From the NCBI GenBank assembly GCA_030679035.1, contig JAUXTH010000154.1:1-64000 (forward strand): 64,000 nt of DNA, given 5' to 3'. The DNA comes from Methylobacter sp. (GTDB taxonomy: Bacteria; Pseudomonadota; Gammaproteobacteria; Methylococcales; Methylomonadaceae). The position numbers and the translations under genes were made by a program. The notes beneath the pieces were generated by a model. That model searched no databases. It worked only from the letters and a program-made list of their open reading frames with translations, and was not told where the DNA came from. Every line of letters starts with the position of its first letter. The stretch's first letter is position 1. Positions 35,312-44,943 of this stretch are shown here, in pieces.

Positions 35312-36138
35312 GACTCAGATTTATAGTTTTTACGCTTTGCTTAGCGCACTTGCTGAGTGATGCGTGCTTGGCCAGCGATCAAAAGCGGGAAGCCGAATTT
35401 GCCGACGGCATCAACAAGACCTTGGCTATGGGCAAGGCGGTCTGGCTGGAGTCCGAAGGAAAAAAATTTCTCGGTCTTTATACCCAAACAGAAAAAGCCG
35501 CCGGCAAGGGCGCTGTTATTATTCTTCACGATATGGGCGGGCATCCCAATCAGCAGCAACTGATTTACGGATTAAGAGTCTTTCTACCTGAACATAACTG
35601 GACAACGCTTGCACTGCAAATGCCGCTACGGGAAACCGGCGCTGGACAGGAAGACTATTATACGTTGTTTCCAGAGGCGGCGGCGCGGCTTCAGGCCGGA
35701 ATTAGCTATGCAAAGAGCAACGGCGCGGAAAATATTGTTGTGGTCGGTTATGGCTTGGGCGGGCTGATGGGGGCTTATGCCTTGAGTGAGCATGCTCAGG
35801 ATATTAAGGCGCTGGTGACGATCAGTTTGCCGGTACCGAAAAGCGAGAACAAAGCGGCCCAAACGCTGGAGTTTATCAACAAGATCAAGATGCCGATGCT
35901 GGATATTTATGGCGCAGTAGACGTAGCGGATGTTACGGATAGCGCCAGGGAACGGCGCTTGGCGGGCAAAGAAAATGCGGCCTACCGACAGATTAAAATT
36001 AATGATGAAGGCCATGCTTACCTGCATGATGAAGGGCTGCTGGTTAAGCGGATATACAGCTGGCTGGGGGTGACCGTGGGAGCGGCTCCTGTTACTGTTT
36101 CATCCCCGGAAGCGGCGCCTGCGCCGGCTGCCCAATGA
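35308..36138 (+). CDS. DUF3530-type alpha/beta-hydrolase-like exported protein
   Basis: A 276-residue protein with a signal peptide (residues 1-22, SDACLA). The hydrolase-like fold shows VIILHDMGGHPN and the strand-turn VVVGYGLGGLMGAYAL, where the usual nucleophile serine of GxSxG is Gly-Leu instead, as in other DUF3530 proteins; a late His is in DEGHAYLHDE. An Ala/Pro-rich tail ends the protein. Co-translated with the PerM-like gene (ATGA overlap). Catalytic activity is doubtful. Confidence 0.82.
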   Translation: MRLRFIVFTLCLAHLLSDACLASDQKREAEFADGINKTLAMGKAVWLESEGKKFLGLYTQTEKAAGKGAVIILHDMGGHPNQQQLIYGLRVFLPEHNWTTLALQMPLRETGAGQEDYYTLFPEAAARLQAGISYAKSNGAENIVVVGYGLGGLMGAYALSEHAQDIKALVTISLPVPKSENKAAQTLEFINKIKMPMLDIYGAVDVADVTDSARERRLAGKENAAYRQIKINDEGHAYLHDEGLLVKRIYSWLGVTVGAAPVTVSSPEAAPAPAAQ

Positions 36139-36177
36139 CACCGGAAAAGTTACGATTTCTGTAACTATTCAGCGATT

Positions 36178-36412
36178 AATAGAACGCGGATGCCAAAAGT
36201 AGGCGCTTTAGGCGACGCAGATGGGACGGATTTACGCGGATTTTTAAATCTTTAATTCATAGGGGGGCTAGTTCAAATATGAGCTAATAGCCACTAAAAA
36301 ATCCTATTAAATCATAAGCAATCCGCGTCATCAGTGTTCTATTCTATTTTGCTGAGTAGTTACCGATTTCTTTAGTTTTTTTCGTGACTTTCGTGCTTTT
36401 CGTGGACTAACT
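36178..36412. repeat. Repeat family B copy plus reiterated CGTGAAAAGCAC motif
   Basis: TAGAACGCGGATG at 36179 pairs with ATCCGCGTCATCAGTGTTCTAT ending 36343; a longer interior than the other copies includes an extra ACGCAGATGGGACGGATT. Beyond it TTTTTTCGTGACTTTCGTGCTTTTCGTGG (36374-36405) is an inverted relative of bases 4390-4426. The gap of 399 bases must also hold the lepA promoter. Confidence 0.7.
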
Positions 36413-36537
36413 GTGGTTTTTGATTGATGGTGAAAGTAGGCCTTGAATAGGTCTAAATCTGTTACAATGCCCAGCTAACACAGCAGTACAATGTCCGGCA
36501 CTACGCATTAACACTATCATAACAAGTTGAAAACCAA

Positions 36538-38337
36538 GTGGATTTAAAACATATAAGAAATTTTTCCATTATCGCGCATATCGATCATGGTAAATCGACG
36601 CTGGCGGATCGTTTTATTCAGATTTGCGGCGGCTTGAGCGCCAGGGAAATGTCCGCGCAAGTGCTCGACTCGATGGATATTGAGAAAGAGCGCGGCATCA
36701 CCATTAAAGCGCAGAGCGTCACGCTGGATTTTAAAGCGAAAGACGGCGAGACCTATCAGCTTAATTTCATCGATACCCCGGGGCACGTGGATTTTTCTTA
36801 TGAGGTTTCCAGATCTTTAGCGGCCTGCGAAGGTGCGCTGCTGGTTGTCGATGCGGCGCAGGGTGTTGAGGCGCAAAGCGTCGCCAACTGTTATACGGCG
36901 ATAGAGCAGGGACTGGAAGTAGTTCCTGTTTTGAATAAAATTGATTTGCCTTCTGCCGAGCCTGAGCGGGTACAGGCTGAGATCGAAGAGGTGATTGGCA
37001 TACCGGCTGACGAGGCGCTGATGATCAGTGCTAAAACAGGACTGGGCGTGCAGGATGTGCTGGAGCAGTTGGTGCTTAAAGTTCCGCCGCCGCAAGGTAA
37101 TACAGACGGGCCATTGCAGGCGCTGATTATCGATTCCTGGTTTGACAGTTATCTGGGCGTGGTGTCGCTGGTCAGGATTATGCACGGCAGCATCCGCAGA
37201 AAGCAAAAGATCACCATCATGTCTACCGGCAAGTCGTTCATCGCTGAGAAGGTTGGGGTTTTTACCCCCAAACGGCTGGAAAAGGACATTTTAAACACCG
37301 GCGAAGTCGGCTATGTTGTTGCCGGTATTAAAGATATTTTCGGCGCGCCGGTCGGCGATACCATCACCTGGACCGATAACCCGGCTGCCGAACAGCTCAC
37401 CGGTTTTCAACGGGTTCAACCGCGCGTTTTTGCCGGCTTGTATCCGGTCAGTTCCGATCATTATGAGGATTTACGCGAGGCGCTCAACAAGTTAAACCTC
37501 AATGATGCTTCCCTGCACTTTGAGCCGGAAACGTCCCAGGCTTTGGGTTTTGGTTTCCGTTGCGGTTTTCTCGGCATGTTGCACATGGAGATTGTGCAGG
37601 AGCGATTGGAAAGGGAATACGATGTCGATCTGATCACCACGGCGCCTACCGTTATCTATGAAGTCATCACCCAGAACGATCAGGTGTTGATGATCGATAA
37701 TCCGGCCAAGCTGCCGGATATGGGTACAGTCAAAGAAATCAGGGAGCCCATTATTCGGGCCAATATCCTGGTGCCGCAGGCTTATCTGGGCGGCGTGATC
37801 ACGTTGTGTATAGAAAAGCGCGGCGTGCAGAAAGACATGCAGTATGTCGGCAGGCAAGTATCTCTGCATTATGAAATGCCGCTCAGCGAAGTGGTGCTGG
37901 ATTTCTTCGATCGCTTAAAATCGGTGAGCCGTGGCTTTGCATCGTTTGACTACGAGTTTTTGCGTTTCCAGCCGGCCGAGCTGGTTAAGTTGGACGTGTT
38001 GATTAACGCCGAAAAAGTCGATGCCTTGTCGATCATCGTGCATAAGGATTTGAGCCATAATCGGGGTCGTGATCTGGTTGAAAAGATGAAAGACCTGATT
38101 CCGCGGCAAATGTACGAAGTTGCGATCCAGGCGGCCATCGGCTCCAAGGTTATCGCCCGCTCCACCGTTAAAGCGATGCGGAAAAACGTGATTGCCAAAT
38201 GTTACGGCGGCGATATCAGCCGTAAGAAAAAATTGCTGGAAAAACAAAAAGCCGGTAAAAAGCGCATGAAGCAGGTCGGCAATATTGAGATTCCTCAAGA
38301 GGCGTTTTTGGCTGTTTTACAGCTTAATAAGGAATAA
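36538..38337 (+). CDS. lepA: Elongation factor 4 (LepA)
   Basis: A 599-residue translational GTPase, full length. It starts with GTG. G1 AHIDHGKST, switch [10 protein letters not shown]3 DTPGHVDF and G4 NKIDLP are intact. The LepA-specific carboxy domain ends with [17 protein letters not shown] and [17 protein letters not shown] (split). It acts on stalled or mis-set ribosomes in the cytoplasm. It heads the conserved lepA-lepB-rnc-era-recO-pdxJ group. Confidence 0.98.
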   Translation: MDLKHIRNFSIIAHIDHGKSTLADRFIQICGGLSAREMSAQVLDSMDIEKERGITIKAQSVTLDFKAKDGETYQLNFIDTPGHVDFSYEVSRSLAACEGALLVVDAAQGVEAQSVANCYTAIEQGLEVVPVLNKIDLPSAEPERVQAEIEEVIGIPADEALMISAKTGLGVQDVLEQLVLKVPPPQGNTDGPLQALIIDSWFDSYLGVVSLVRIMHGSIRRKQKITIMSTGKSFIAEKVGVFTPKRLEKDILNTGEVGYVVAGIKDIFGAPVGDTITWTDNPAAEQLTGFQRVQPRVFAGLYPVSSDHYEDLREALNKLNLNDASLHFEPETSQALGFGFRCGFLGMLHMEIVQERLEREYDVDLITTAPTVIYEVITQNDQVLMIDNPAKLPDMGTVKEIREPIIRANILVPQAYLGGVITLCIEKRGVQKDMQYVGRQVSLHYEMPLSEVVLDFFDRLKSVSRGFASFDYEFLRFQPAELVKLDVLINAEKVDALSIIVHKDLSHNRGRDLVEKMKDLIPRQMYEVAIQAAIGSKVIARSTVKAMRKNVIAKCYGGDISRKKKLLEKQKAGKKRMKQVGNIEIPQEAFLAVLQLNKE

Positions 38338-38363
38338 CCGTAAGGTACTCAGCAGTTAAAAAT

Positions 38364-38470
38364 ATAGAACACGGATGACACGGATGATACGGATTTAGAC
38401 GGATTGAAACGGATTTTATAACGTTTTTATCCGTGTATATCAGCCAAATCCGTGTCATCCGTGTTCTATT
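38364..38470. repeat. Repeat family B, lepA-lepB gap
   Basis: ATAGAACACGGATGACACGGAT pairs with ATCCGTGTCATCCGTGTTCTAT (ending 38470), making a long hairpin whose loop itself holds ACGGATT units. It fills most of the gap between lepA and lepB. The internal frame from 38433 that would extend lepB is repeat sequence. Confidence 0.82.
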
Positions 38471-38504
38471 ATATCTTTTACCTTTTTACTTGAAATATAC
38501 GAAC

Positions 38505-39281
38505 ATGGACTACGATTTTTCCTTTTTTCTTGCTGTCGGCTCGTTGGTTACCGGGGTAGTCTGGGGCGGTTATTTGCTGGTGCTCAAAGCTAGGGGAGAG
38601 GTTTTCGATGAAGAAAAAGAACCCATACTGGTAGAGTATGCGCGTTCTTTTTTTCCGGTGGTATTGATCGTGTTAGTGCTGCGCTCCTTCATAGCCGAGC
38701 CTTTTCGCATACCTTCAGCATCAATGATGCCGACTTTACTGATAGGCGATTTTATTCTGGTTAATAAATTCGCCTACGGAATACGCTTGCCGGTTATCAA
38801 TAAAAAGATCATTGAACGGAATGAACCCAAGCGCGGCGACATAGTCGTTTTTCGTTATCCTAAAGACCCTACTGTCGATTATATCAAACGGGTGATTGGC
38901 TTGCCGGGCGACCGGGTCGCTTATTACGATAAAAAACTGCATATCAATGGCGAACCCATCAATCAAGTGTCTTTGGGGCGCTATCAGGGCGTCGGTCAAG
39001 GCGAGGATATGACCGGGAATGAACATTTGTTGGAAGATTTGACTGGTGTTGAGCACAGCATTTTGATCAGGAATGGTTCGATTTCAGCCGAAGGCGTTTA
39101 TGTGGTGCCGCAAGGCAGTTATTTTGTGATGGGCGATAACCGCGATAACAGCAATGATAGCCGTTATTGGGGTACGGTTCCTGAAGAAAACCTGGTTGGA
39201 CAGGCCTTTTTTATCTGGATGAGCTGGGACTGGCAGCATAAAGGTATAAGTCTTGAGCGTATTGGCACGGTGTTGAAATAA
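38505..39281 (+). CDS. lepB: Signal peptidase I
   Basis: A 258-residue membrane protease that removes Sec and Tat signal peptides. ATG 38505 (MDYDFSFFLAVG) is preferred over an upstream frame through the repeat. Two membrane segments (about 5-24 and 45-62) precede the catalytic Ser in IPSASMMPTL (about residue 72) and Lys in DYIKRVIGLPGD; box E is MGDNRDNSNDSR. It may process the many exported proteins of this window. Confidence 0.97.
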   Translation: MDYDFSFFLAVGSLVTGVVWGGYLLVLKARGEVFDEEKEPILVEYARSFFPVVLIVLVLRSFIAEPFRIPSASMMPTLLIGDFILVNKFAYGIRLPVINKKIIERNEPKRGDIVVFRYPKDPTVDYIKRVIGLPGDRVAYYDKKLHINGEPINQVSLGRYQGVGQGEDMTGNEHLLEDLTGVEHSILIRNGSISAEGVYVVPQGSYFVMGDNRDNSNDSRYWGTVPEENLVGQAFFIWMSWDWQHKGISLERIGTVLK

Positions 39282-39371
39282 ACTGCACTATACTTACATG
39301 GATGTAAGTAAGGGGCGTGAGCAGGAGCGGAAGCTTTACTTAAATTTTTATAATAAAAATTTGGAGAAAAA

Positions 39372-39749
39372 ATGAACTTATCGTCTAAACGGCAGCAAGG
39401 TTTAACCCTGATTTCGATTGTTTTTATTCTGGGGCTGATCGGATTTTTTGTCTTATTGACACTTAAGATAATTCCGATTTATTCGGATCACGGCAAGGTG
39501 ACGAGCGCTCTGGCGGCGTTAAAAGAAGATCCTAATCTTGCTGGGTTTAGTGAAACTGAAATCAGAACCAGCTTAAGCAAACGCTTTAATATCAATTATG
39601 TCTATGATGTTAAAAATGAAGATATTACAGTCGTTAAGCATGGCAATTATGTGAAAGTGGACATTGAGTATGAGACCGTCGTGAAATTGGTCGGCAACCT
39701 GAGTTTATTGGCCGAGTTTCATGACACTATCGAGGCTGGTCAGGAGTGA
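39372..39749 (+). CDS. DUF4845 membrane protein
   Basis: A 125-residue protein with one membrane helix (about residues 10-32, QGLTLISIVFILGLIGFFVLL part) resembling a pilin-type amino end, then a DUF4845 domain (IIPIYSDHGKVTSALAAL, VDIEYETVVKLVGNLSLLAEF in parts). It is regularly found between lepB and rnc in gammaproteobacteria. Overlaps the rnc start by 4 bases. Confidence 0.88.
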   Translation: MNLSSKRQQGLTLISIVFILGLIGFFVLLTLKIIPIYSDHGKVTSALAALKEDPNLAGFSETEIRTSLSKRFNINYVYDVKNEDITVVKHGNYVKVDIEYETVVKLVGNLSLLAEFHDTIEAGQE

Positions 39750-40429
39750 TAAAAAAGCCTGAAGTGTTGTGCAAAAAGCTGGGTCTAGTCTTTAATAATC
39801 CTCAGCTTTTTACCGCGGCTTTAACGCATCGAAGCGCAAGTTCGAACAATAATGAACGGTTGGAGTTTTTGGGAGATTCAATTTTGGGTTTTGTTATTGC
39901 CCATAAGTTATATGAGTTATTCCCCAGTGCCAGCGAAGGCGTTCTAAGCCGGTTAAGAGCGAGTCTGGTCAATCAGAGCTCGCTGGCAGAGCTGGCCAGG
40001 AAGCATCAGTTGGGCGATTATTTGCTGCTGGGTTCGGGGGAGTTGAAAAGCGGCGGCTTTCGTCGTGACTCCATTCTGTCTGATGCACTGGAAGCCATTA
40101 TCGGTGCGTTGTACAGCGATCAGGGCATGGATGTTTGTCAGCAATGGATCTTGCAGCTATTTGCGGAAAATCTGAAAAGTCTGTCGCTGGAAAATTGGCA
40201 GAAAGATCCCAAGACTCAATTGCAGGAGTTAATGCAGTCAAGAAAAATGGAGCTGCCGGATTATACCTTGATGACCATGTCCGGGCTTGCTCATGAGCAG
40301 ACTTTCAAGGTGAAGTGCACAACGCCGTTAACAGCCGAGTCTTGTGTCGGCACCGGTAATTCCAGAAAAAAGGCCGAGCAGTCGGCGGCAGAGCTTATGC
40401 TCGAATTATTAAATAAGGATACTAAATGA
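39746..40429 (+). CDS. rnc: Ribonuclease III
   Basis: A 227-residue double-strand RNase for rRNA and mRNA processing. GTG start within GGAGTGATAA. The signature NERLEFLGDSILG (about residues 36-48) and the acidic DALEAIIGALY are intact; the carboxy dsRNA-binding domain runs from about 155 (DPKTQLQELMQ) to GNSRKKAEQSAAELML. Translationally coupled to DUF4845 and era. Confidence 0.97.
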   Translation: MIKKPEVLCKKLGLVFNNPQLFTAALTHRSASSNNNERLEFLGDSILGFVIAHKLYELFPSASEGVLSRLRASLVNQSSLAELARKHQLGDYLLLGSGELKSGGFRRDSILSDALEAIIGALYSDQGMDVCQQWILQLFAENLKSLSLENWQKDPKTQLQELMQSRKMELPDYTLMTMSGLAHEQTFKVKCTTPLTAESCVGTGNSRKKAEQSAAELMLELLNKDTK

Positions 40430-41307
40430 ATTGTGGTTTCGTTGCCCTGATTGGGCGGCCCAACGTCGGTAAATCAACATTGATGAATCATTTGTTGAAG
40501 CAGAAAATCAGCATCACCTCACGCAAGCCGCAAACAACCCGGCACCGAATCCTCGGCATTAACACCACTGACGCAGGCCAAGCCATTTATATGGATACGC
40601 CGGGCATGCATAACAGTGAAAAGCGGGCGTTGAACCGTTATTTAAATCGAACCGCTGATACGACTTTGCTGGGCGTCGATGTGATCGTCTGGCTGATCGA
40701 CGGTTTGTCCTGGCATGAATATGACGAGGCGATCTTCAAAAAGCTGGAGCAGGCAGGGTTGCCGGTTATTCTCGCGGTTAACAAGGTTGATAAGGTCGCG
40801 GACAAGGAAGCCATTTTGACGTTCTTTAACGAAGCCCAGCATCGATTTCCGTTCAAGCATTTGGTGCCCATTTCCGCGTTAAAACGTACCAATCTCGACC
40901 AGCTGGAAAGCTTGATCATGGGGCTGTTGCCGGAACGGGATTTGATCTATCCCGAGGATCAGGTGACCGATCGATCCGAGCGCTTTTTAGCCGCTGAGAT
41001 TGTCAGGGAAAAGCTGACCCGGCGCTTAGGCGATGAACTGCCTTATGAACTGGCGGTGGAGATTGAACGCTACGAAGAAAAATCCTACATCACCAAAATA
41101 TACGCGATTATCTGGGTGGAGCGATTGACCCAAAAAAACATCGTGATCGGCAAGGACGGCGAGATGTTGAAAAAAGTCGGCACCGATGCTCGGGTGGATA
41201 TAGAAAAACTGATCGGACAGAAGGTTTATTTGCAGCTTTGGGTTAAAGTCAAAAAAGGTTGGTCGGATAGTGAGCGAGCCTTGCAAAGCCTGGGCTTTAA
41301 TGACTGA
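40426..41307 (+). CDS. era: GTPase Era
   Basis: A 293-residue ribosome-assembly GTPase. G1 GRPNVGKST, G3 DTPGMH, G4 NKVDKV and the KH domain with GKDGEMLKKVGTDAR (about 240-255) are all present. Overlaps rnc by 4 bases (ATGA) and recO by 8. Confidence 0.98.
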   Translation: MNCGFVALIGRPNVGKSTLMNHLLKQKISITSRKPQTTRHRILGINTTDAGQAIYMDTPGMHNSEKRALNRYLNRTADTTLLGVDVIVWLIDGLSWHEYDEAIFKKLEQAGLPVILAVNKVDKVADKEAILTFFNEAQHRFPFKHLVPISALKRTNLDQLESLIMGLLPERDLIYPEDQVTDRSERFLAAEIVREKLTRRLGDELPYELAVEIERYEEKSYITKIYAIIWVERLTQKNIVIGKDGEMLKKVGTDARVDIEKLIGQKVYLQLWVKVKKGWSDSERALQSLGFND

Positions 41308-42070
41308 AACTGCAGTTTATTTGCAGCCTGCCTTTATCTTGCAGCAGCGCAAATACCGGGAAACTAGTCTGATTATTGATGCGTTAACCCGGGACTTCGG
41401 CCGGATTTCCCTGTTGGCCAAAGGTGTAAGAAAAGCCAAATCCAAAACAGCAGGGATCCTGCAACCCTTTATTCCGTTAACCATTTCCTATGTCGGCAAG
41501 GCCGAGTTAAAAACCCTGGTCGATGTCGAACGCCGCGTCTGTTCCCGACAGGCTTGCGGCATACACACCATCCCTGGAGATATAATTCAGCCGTTTAATG
41601 AGATCAAGGGGCTTGCCCTGTATTGCGGTTTTTATATCAACGAGCTGGTTGCTTGTTTTTTGCACAAATACGATCCTCACCCAGAAGTGTTCGGCTATTA
41701 CGGCGAATGTTTATCTTCTCTGTCGGATGACTCCGGCATGGAAGCGGCATTGCGGCTGTTTGAGCTTAATCTGCTGGAGTGTGCGGGTTATGGTTTGCAG
41801 CTGGAATATGATGACCATGAAAAACCCATTGACTCATTAAAAAGATATGACTTTAATGTAGGGCAAGGGCCTGTTGCAGTCGTGGACGGACAGGTTTCAG
41901 GCAAGACTTTGCAGGCGCTTAGTTCCAGGGAATTAACCGATCCGCAAGTTTTAAGCGAAGCAAAGCTGCTGATGAGGACGGTCATTGATGTTTATTTGCA
42001 GGGCAGGCAACTTAAAAGCCGGGCGGTTATTAGTAAAGTCTTCGCAACCGCTCAACGGTTAGAAAAATAG
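41300..42070 (+). CDS. recO: DNA repair protein RecO
   Basis: A 256-residue recombination mediator that loads RecA with RecR. Start ATG 41300 gives the OB-fold opening VYLQPAFILQQRKYRETSLI; the middle has GLALYCGFYINELV. The TAG stop is the first part of a repeat B arm (TAGAACGCAGATGACG), so the repeat sets the end of the protein. Confidence 0.93.
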   Translation: MTETAVYLQPAFILQQRKYRETSLIIDALTRDFGRISLLAKGVRKAKSKTAGILQPFIPLTISYVGKAELKTLVDVERRVCSRQACGIHTIPGDIIQPFNEIKGLALYCGFYINELVACFLHKYDPHPEVFGYYGECLSSLSDDSGMEAALRLFELNLLECAGYGLQLEYDDHEKPIDSLKRYDFNVGQGPVAVVDGQVSGKTLQALSSRELTDPQVLSEAKLLMRTVIDVYLQGRQLKSRAVISKVFATAQRLEK

Positions 42071-42180
42071 AACGCAGATGACGCGGATTAGGCTGATAAT
42101 CGCGGATAAACATATATACAATGATGTCTCTAAAAAAATCCGTGTAAATCTGCTTAATCCGCGTCATCAGCGTTCCATTA
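42068..42180. repeat. Repeat family B, recO-pdxJ gap
   Basis: TAGAACGCAGATGACGCGGATTA pairs with TAATCCGCGTCATCAGCGTTCC. The left arm begins at the recO stop codon and the right arm ends 21 bases before pdxJ, so the gap is almost all repeat. Confidence 0.85.
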
Positions 42181-42201
42181 TAAAATCATAAACACACTAA
42201 A

Positions 42202-42951
42202 ATGAATAAAACACAGATCCTATTAGGCGTGAACATCGATCACGTCGCCACCTTGAGGCAGGCCAGAGGCACGCTTTACCCTGAACCGGTTCAGGCCGCA
42301 TTGGTTGCTGAGCAGGCCGGCGCCGACGGCATTACCGCGCATTTGCGGGAAGACCGGCGGCATATCCAGGACAGGGATATTTATCTATTAAAAGACATGC
42401 TGCATACCCGGCTGAATTTGGAAATGGCGGTGACCGATGAAATGGTCGGTATCGCAATGAAAGTACAGCCCTATGCCTGCTGCCTGGTGCCGGAAAAACG
42501 GGAGGAATTGACTACCGAAGGGGGGCTAGATGTCGCGGGTAACTTACATCGCCTACAATGGGCTTGTGACCAATTGGCGTCCGCAGGTGTTGAAGTGTCG
42601 CTGTTTATCGATCCTGATGAAATGCAGATTGATGCAGCGGTAAAAGCCGGGGCACCGGTAGTCGAATTGCACACCGGGTGTTACGCCGATGCGAGCAATA
42701 GGTTACAGCAGGCTGAAGAGCTGGCGCGTATCAGGAAGGCTGCTGTTTACGCACACAGCGCCGGATTGCAAGTTAACGCAGGGCATGGTTTGAATTTTTA
42801 CAATGTTGACGCCATCTGTGCGATACCGGAAATAGTCGAGCTTAATATCGGCCATTCGATTATTGCGCAGGCTGTATTTTCAGGGTTGGCTCAGGCGGTC
42901 AGGGATTTGAAGCGGATCATGCGCGAGGCAAGATTGGCGCAGGGTGGTTAA
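42202..42951 (+). CDS. pdxJ: Pyridoxine 5'-phosphate synthase
   Basis: A 249-residue TIM-barrel enzyme making pyridoxine phosphate from 1-deoxyxylulose 5-phosphate and aminoacetone phosphate. [17 protein letters not shown] at the start, [15 protein letters not shown] and [11 protein letters not shown] near the end are family signatures. Last gene of the conserved block. Confidence 0.97.
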   Translation: MNKTQILLGVNIDHVATLRQARGTLYPEPVQAALVAEQAGADGITAHLREDRRHIQDRDIYLLKDMLHTRLNLEMAVTDEMVGIAMKVQPYACCLVPEKREELTTEGGLDVAGNLHRLQWACDQLASAGVEVSLFIDPDEMQIDAAVKAGAPVVELHTGCYADASNRLQQAEELARIRKAAVYAHSAGLQVNAGHGLNFYNVDAICAIPEIVELNIGHSIIAQAVFSGLAQAVRDLKRIMREARLAQGG

Positions 42952-42970
42952 TTTATGAACTTAGAAAATG

Positions 42971-43102
42971 CAGTTGAGCCACGGATAAACACGGATTGTC
43001 ACAGATGAACAATGGGGGGCATCAATTCTTTGGATGTTCTCCGGGCGAGTCTTTAGTCTCACATAATATCAGCGTTTATTCGTGAAAATCTGTGGCTAAC
43101 TG
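42971..43102. repeat. Divergent member of the repeat B group
   Basis: CAGTTGAGCCACGGATAAACACGGATT pairs loosely with ATTCGTGAAAATCTGTGGCTAACTG. The units ACGGAT recur as in family B but the ends differ. It lies between the convergent pdxJ and sigma-54 activator genes. Confidence 0.6.
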
Positions 43103-43158
43103 AAATTTATAGGATGCAAGGATGGCTTCCAAAACGGTTTTTTGGAGGCTATTTGTCT

Positions 43159-44118
43159 TTACATTGCAAAACCGTGTTTCTGCATCCTGTAAAGCAAGGT
43201 ATCGCGGGAGATGCCCAGCAGTTTTGCAGATTTGCTGCGATTGCCTTTGGTGCGGTTCAGGGCTTGATGTATTAAATCGGCCTCTAAGGTATCCAGCTTT
43301 AGGCCGATTTCAGGCAGGGTGAAGTCCGTTGCAGCAGGCGCAGTGCTGATGGTTCTGGTTGTAAATTCAGACGGAAGGTTTTCCGGCTCGATGACTCTAC
43401 CCGCTAACAAAATGCTGAGTCTTTCGCATAAGTTGCGTAATTCACGAATATTGCCCGGCCATGGGTAGGCTTTCAGCGCTTTTAAAGCGGGCTTGCTGAA
43501 TTTGGGTGCAGTCAGGCTGTGCGCATCCTCGAATAAAACCAGAAAATGCTTGATCAGCGACTCAATATCTTCAGTGCGCTGTGCCAGCGGTGGTAATTCT
43601 AAAGGCACCACATTCAAACGGAAGTACAAGTCCGACCGGAACTCGCCGTTTTTGATTTGTTTGTCGAGGTCGGCGTTGGTTGCGGAAATAACGCGGACAT
43701 CGACCTTATAAGGTTTGATTTCGCCAACCGCAAGACATTCACCGGACTCAAGAAAGCGCAATAATTTTGCCTGTATCGACAGCGGCAAGGAATTGATTTC
43801 ATCAAGAAACAGGGTGCCGCCATCGGCTGCCTGAAACAAGCCTTGCTTGTCGGAACTCGCCCCTGTGAACGAGCCTTTTTTATGACCGAACAATTCCGAT
43901 TCGATCAGGCTTTCAGGTAATGCCGCGCAATTTAAGGTGATAAAGGCCTTGTCGGCGCGAGCGCTGGTTTGTTGAATGGCTGATGCGAGTACTTCCTTGC
44001 CGGTGCCGGTTTCGCCCTTGAGCAACACAGTAACGTCGGTAGCTGCGACAATTTTGGCGCTACGGATTAAGGAATCCAGTGCGGGAGATTGACCGATGAT
44101 CGCGTTAAAATGATCCAT
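43159..44118 (-). CDS. Sigma-54-dependent transcriptional activator lacking a receiver domain
   Basis: A 319-residue AAA+ activator. Walker A GETGTGKE, the FTGA loop (GSFTGAS), Walker B GGTLFLDEIN and the R-fingers region FRSDLYFRLNVV are intact. The end is a Fis-type helix-turn-helix (GNRSKSAKLLGISRDTLLYRMQ). No amino-terminal sensor is present, so control must come from expression level or a partner protein. It lies 9 bases after the SafE-like gene and is probably co-transcribed. Confidence 0.92.
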   Translation of the reverse strand: MDHFNAIIGQSPALDSLIRSAKIVAATDVTVLLKGETGTGKEVLASAIQQTSARADKAFITLNCAALPESLIESELFGHKKGSFTGASSDKQGLFQAADGGTLFLDEINSLPLSIQAKLLRFLESGECLAVGEIKPYKVDVRVISATNADLDKQIKNGEFRSDLYFRLNVVPLELPPLAQRTEDIESLIKHFLVLFEDAHSLTAPKFSKPALKALKAYPWPGNIRELRNLCERLSILLAGRVIEPENLPSEFTTRTISTAPAATDFTLPEIGLKLDTLEADLIHQALNRTKGNRSKSAKLLGISRDTLLYRMQKHGFAM

Positions 44119-44127
44119 AGATGCCTC

Positions 44128-44856
44128 TTAATGTGATGCCATGTGAGTTGTAATTGCCATGGGATTAAGCCAGGGCATAGCGGCCAGTAGAGCCAGCACA
44201 ATCATGAACAGGCCGATAGCCTGTTTGAAATGCTGCATTCTGGACAACCTTGTTAATATGCCGGTCATTATACCGACTCCCATGACCGCAGGTAAAGTTC
44301 CCAGTCCGAAAAACAGCATAGTCAGTGCGCTTTGCTTGATGTCACCTGCGGTTGCGGCGAGCGCCAAGGCCGAATAGACTAAGCCGCACGGCAGCCATCC
44401 CCACACCATGCCGAAAAGATAAGCTTGGCTGCAATTTTTGACCGGGATCAGTTTACGGCCGAAAGGCTCGATCATCTTCCAGAAACGCAGGCCTATTTTC
44501 TCGATATAGGCAAAGCGGGGGAACCATCCGGCTATATAAAGTCCCGCTCCGGTCATGATCGCAGCAGAAAGCAATTGCAGCAGTCTGTGTCCGCTGATTT
44601 CACCCATCGGCATGGTGATCAATGCTTCAATAATGCCCGCTAATGCCCCGGCTATCGTGTAACTGGTAATGCGGCCGATGTTGTAATTAAATACAAAGGG
44701 AAATAGCCTGCTTTTTTGGTTCCGTATTTCCGGGCTGAGGCTTAAGGTTAAGGTTCCGATAATGGAGCCGCACATGCCGATGCAGTGCATGCTGCTGAAC
44801 AGACCCATCGTAAAAGCGACCAGGTATGAGGTGGTAAAGGCGAGATCAAATTCCAT
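44128..44856 (-). CDS. SafE/TauE-like (UreH-type) membrane protein
   Basis: A 242-residue inner-membrane protein with about six helices. SSMHCIGMCGSI near the start and WGWLPCGLVYSAL in the middle are the paired CxGMCG and LPCG motifs of the DsbD-like/UreH family, often tied to metal or cytochrome oxidase assembly. The cysteine pairs may bind copper or carry electrons. Transcribed with the sigma-54 activator. Confidence 0.82.
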   Translation of the reverse strand: MEFDLAFTTSYLVAFTMGLFSSMHCIGMCGSIIGTLTLSLSPEIRNQKSRLFPFVFNYNIGRITSYTIAGALAGIIEALITMPMGEISGHRLLQLLSAAIMTGAGLYIAGWFPRFAYIEKIGLRFWKMIEPFGRKLIPVKNCSQAYLFGMVWGWLPCGLVYSALALAATAGDIKQSALTMLFFGLGTLPAVMGVGIMTGILTRLSRMQHFKQAIGLFMIVLALLAAMPWLNPMAITTHMASH

Positions 44857-44943
44857 AGTCGCAGGGCATGATTAAAAAAGGCGCAAGGCAAAAGGCGTAA
44901 AGGCGTAAAGAGGGCCGGTTAGGTCACTCTTTCTGATTCGAAT

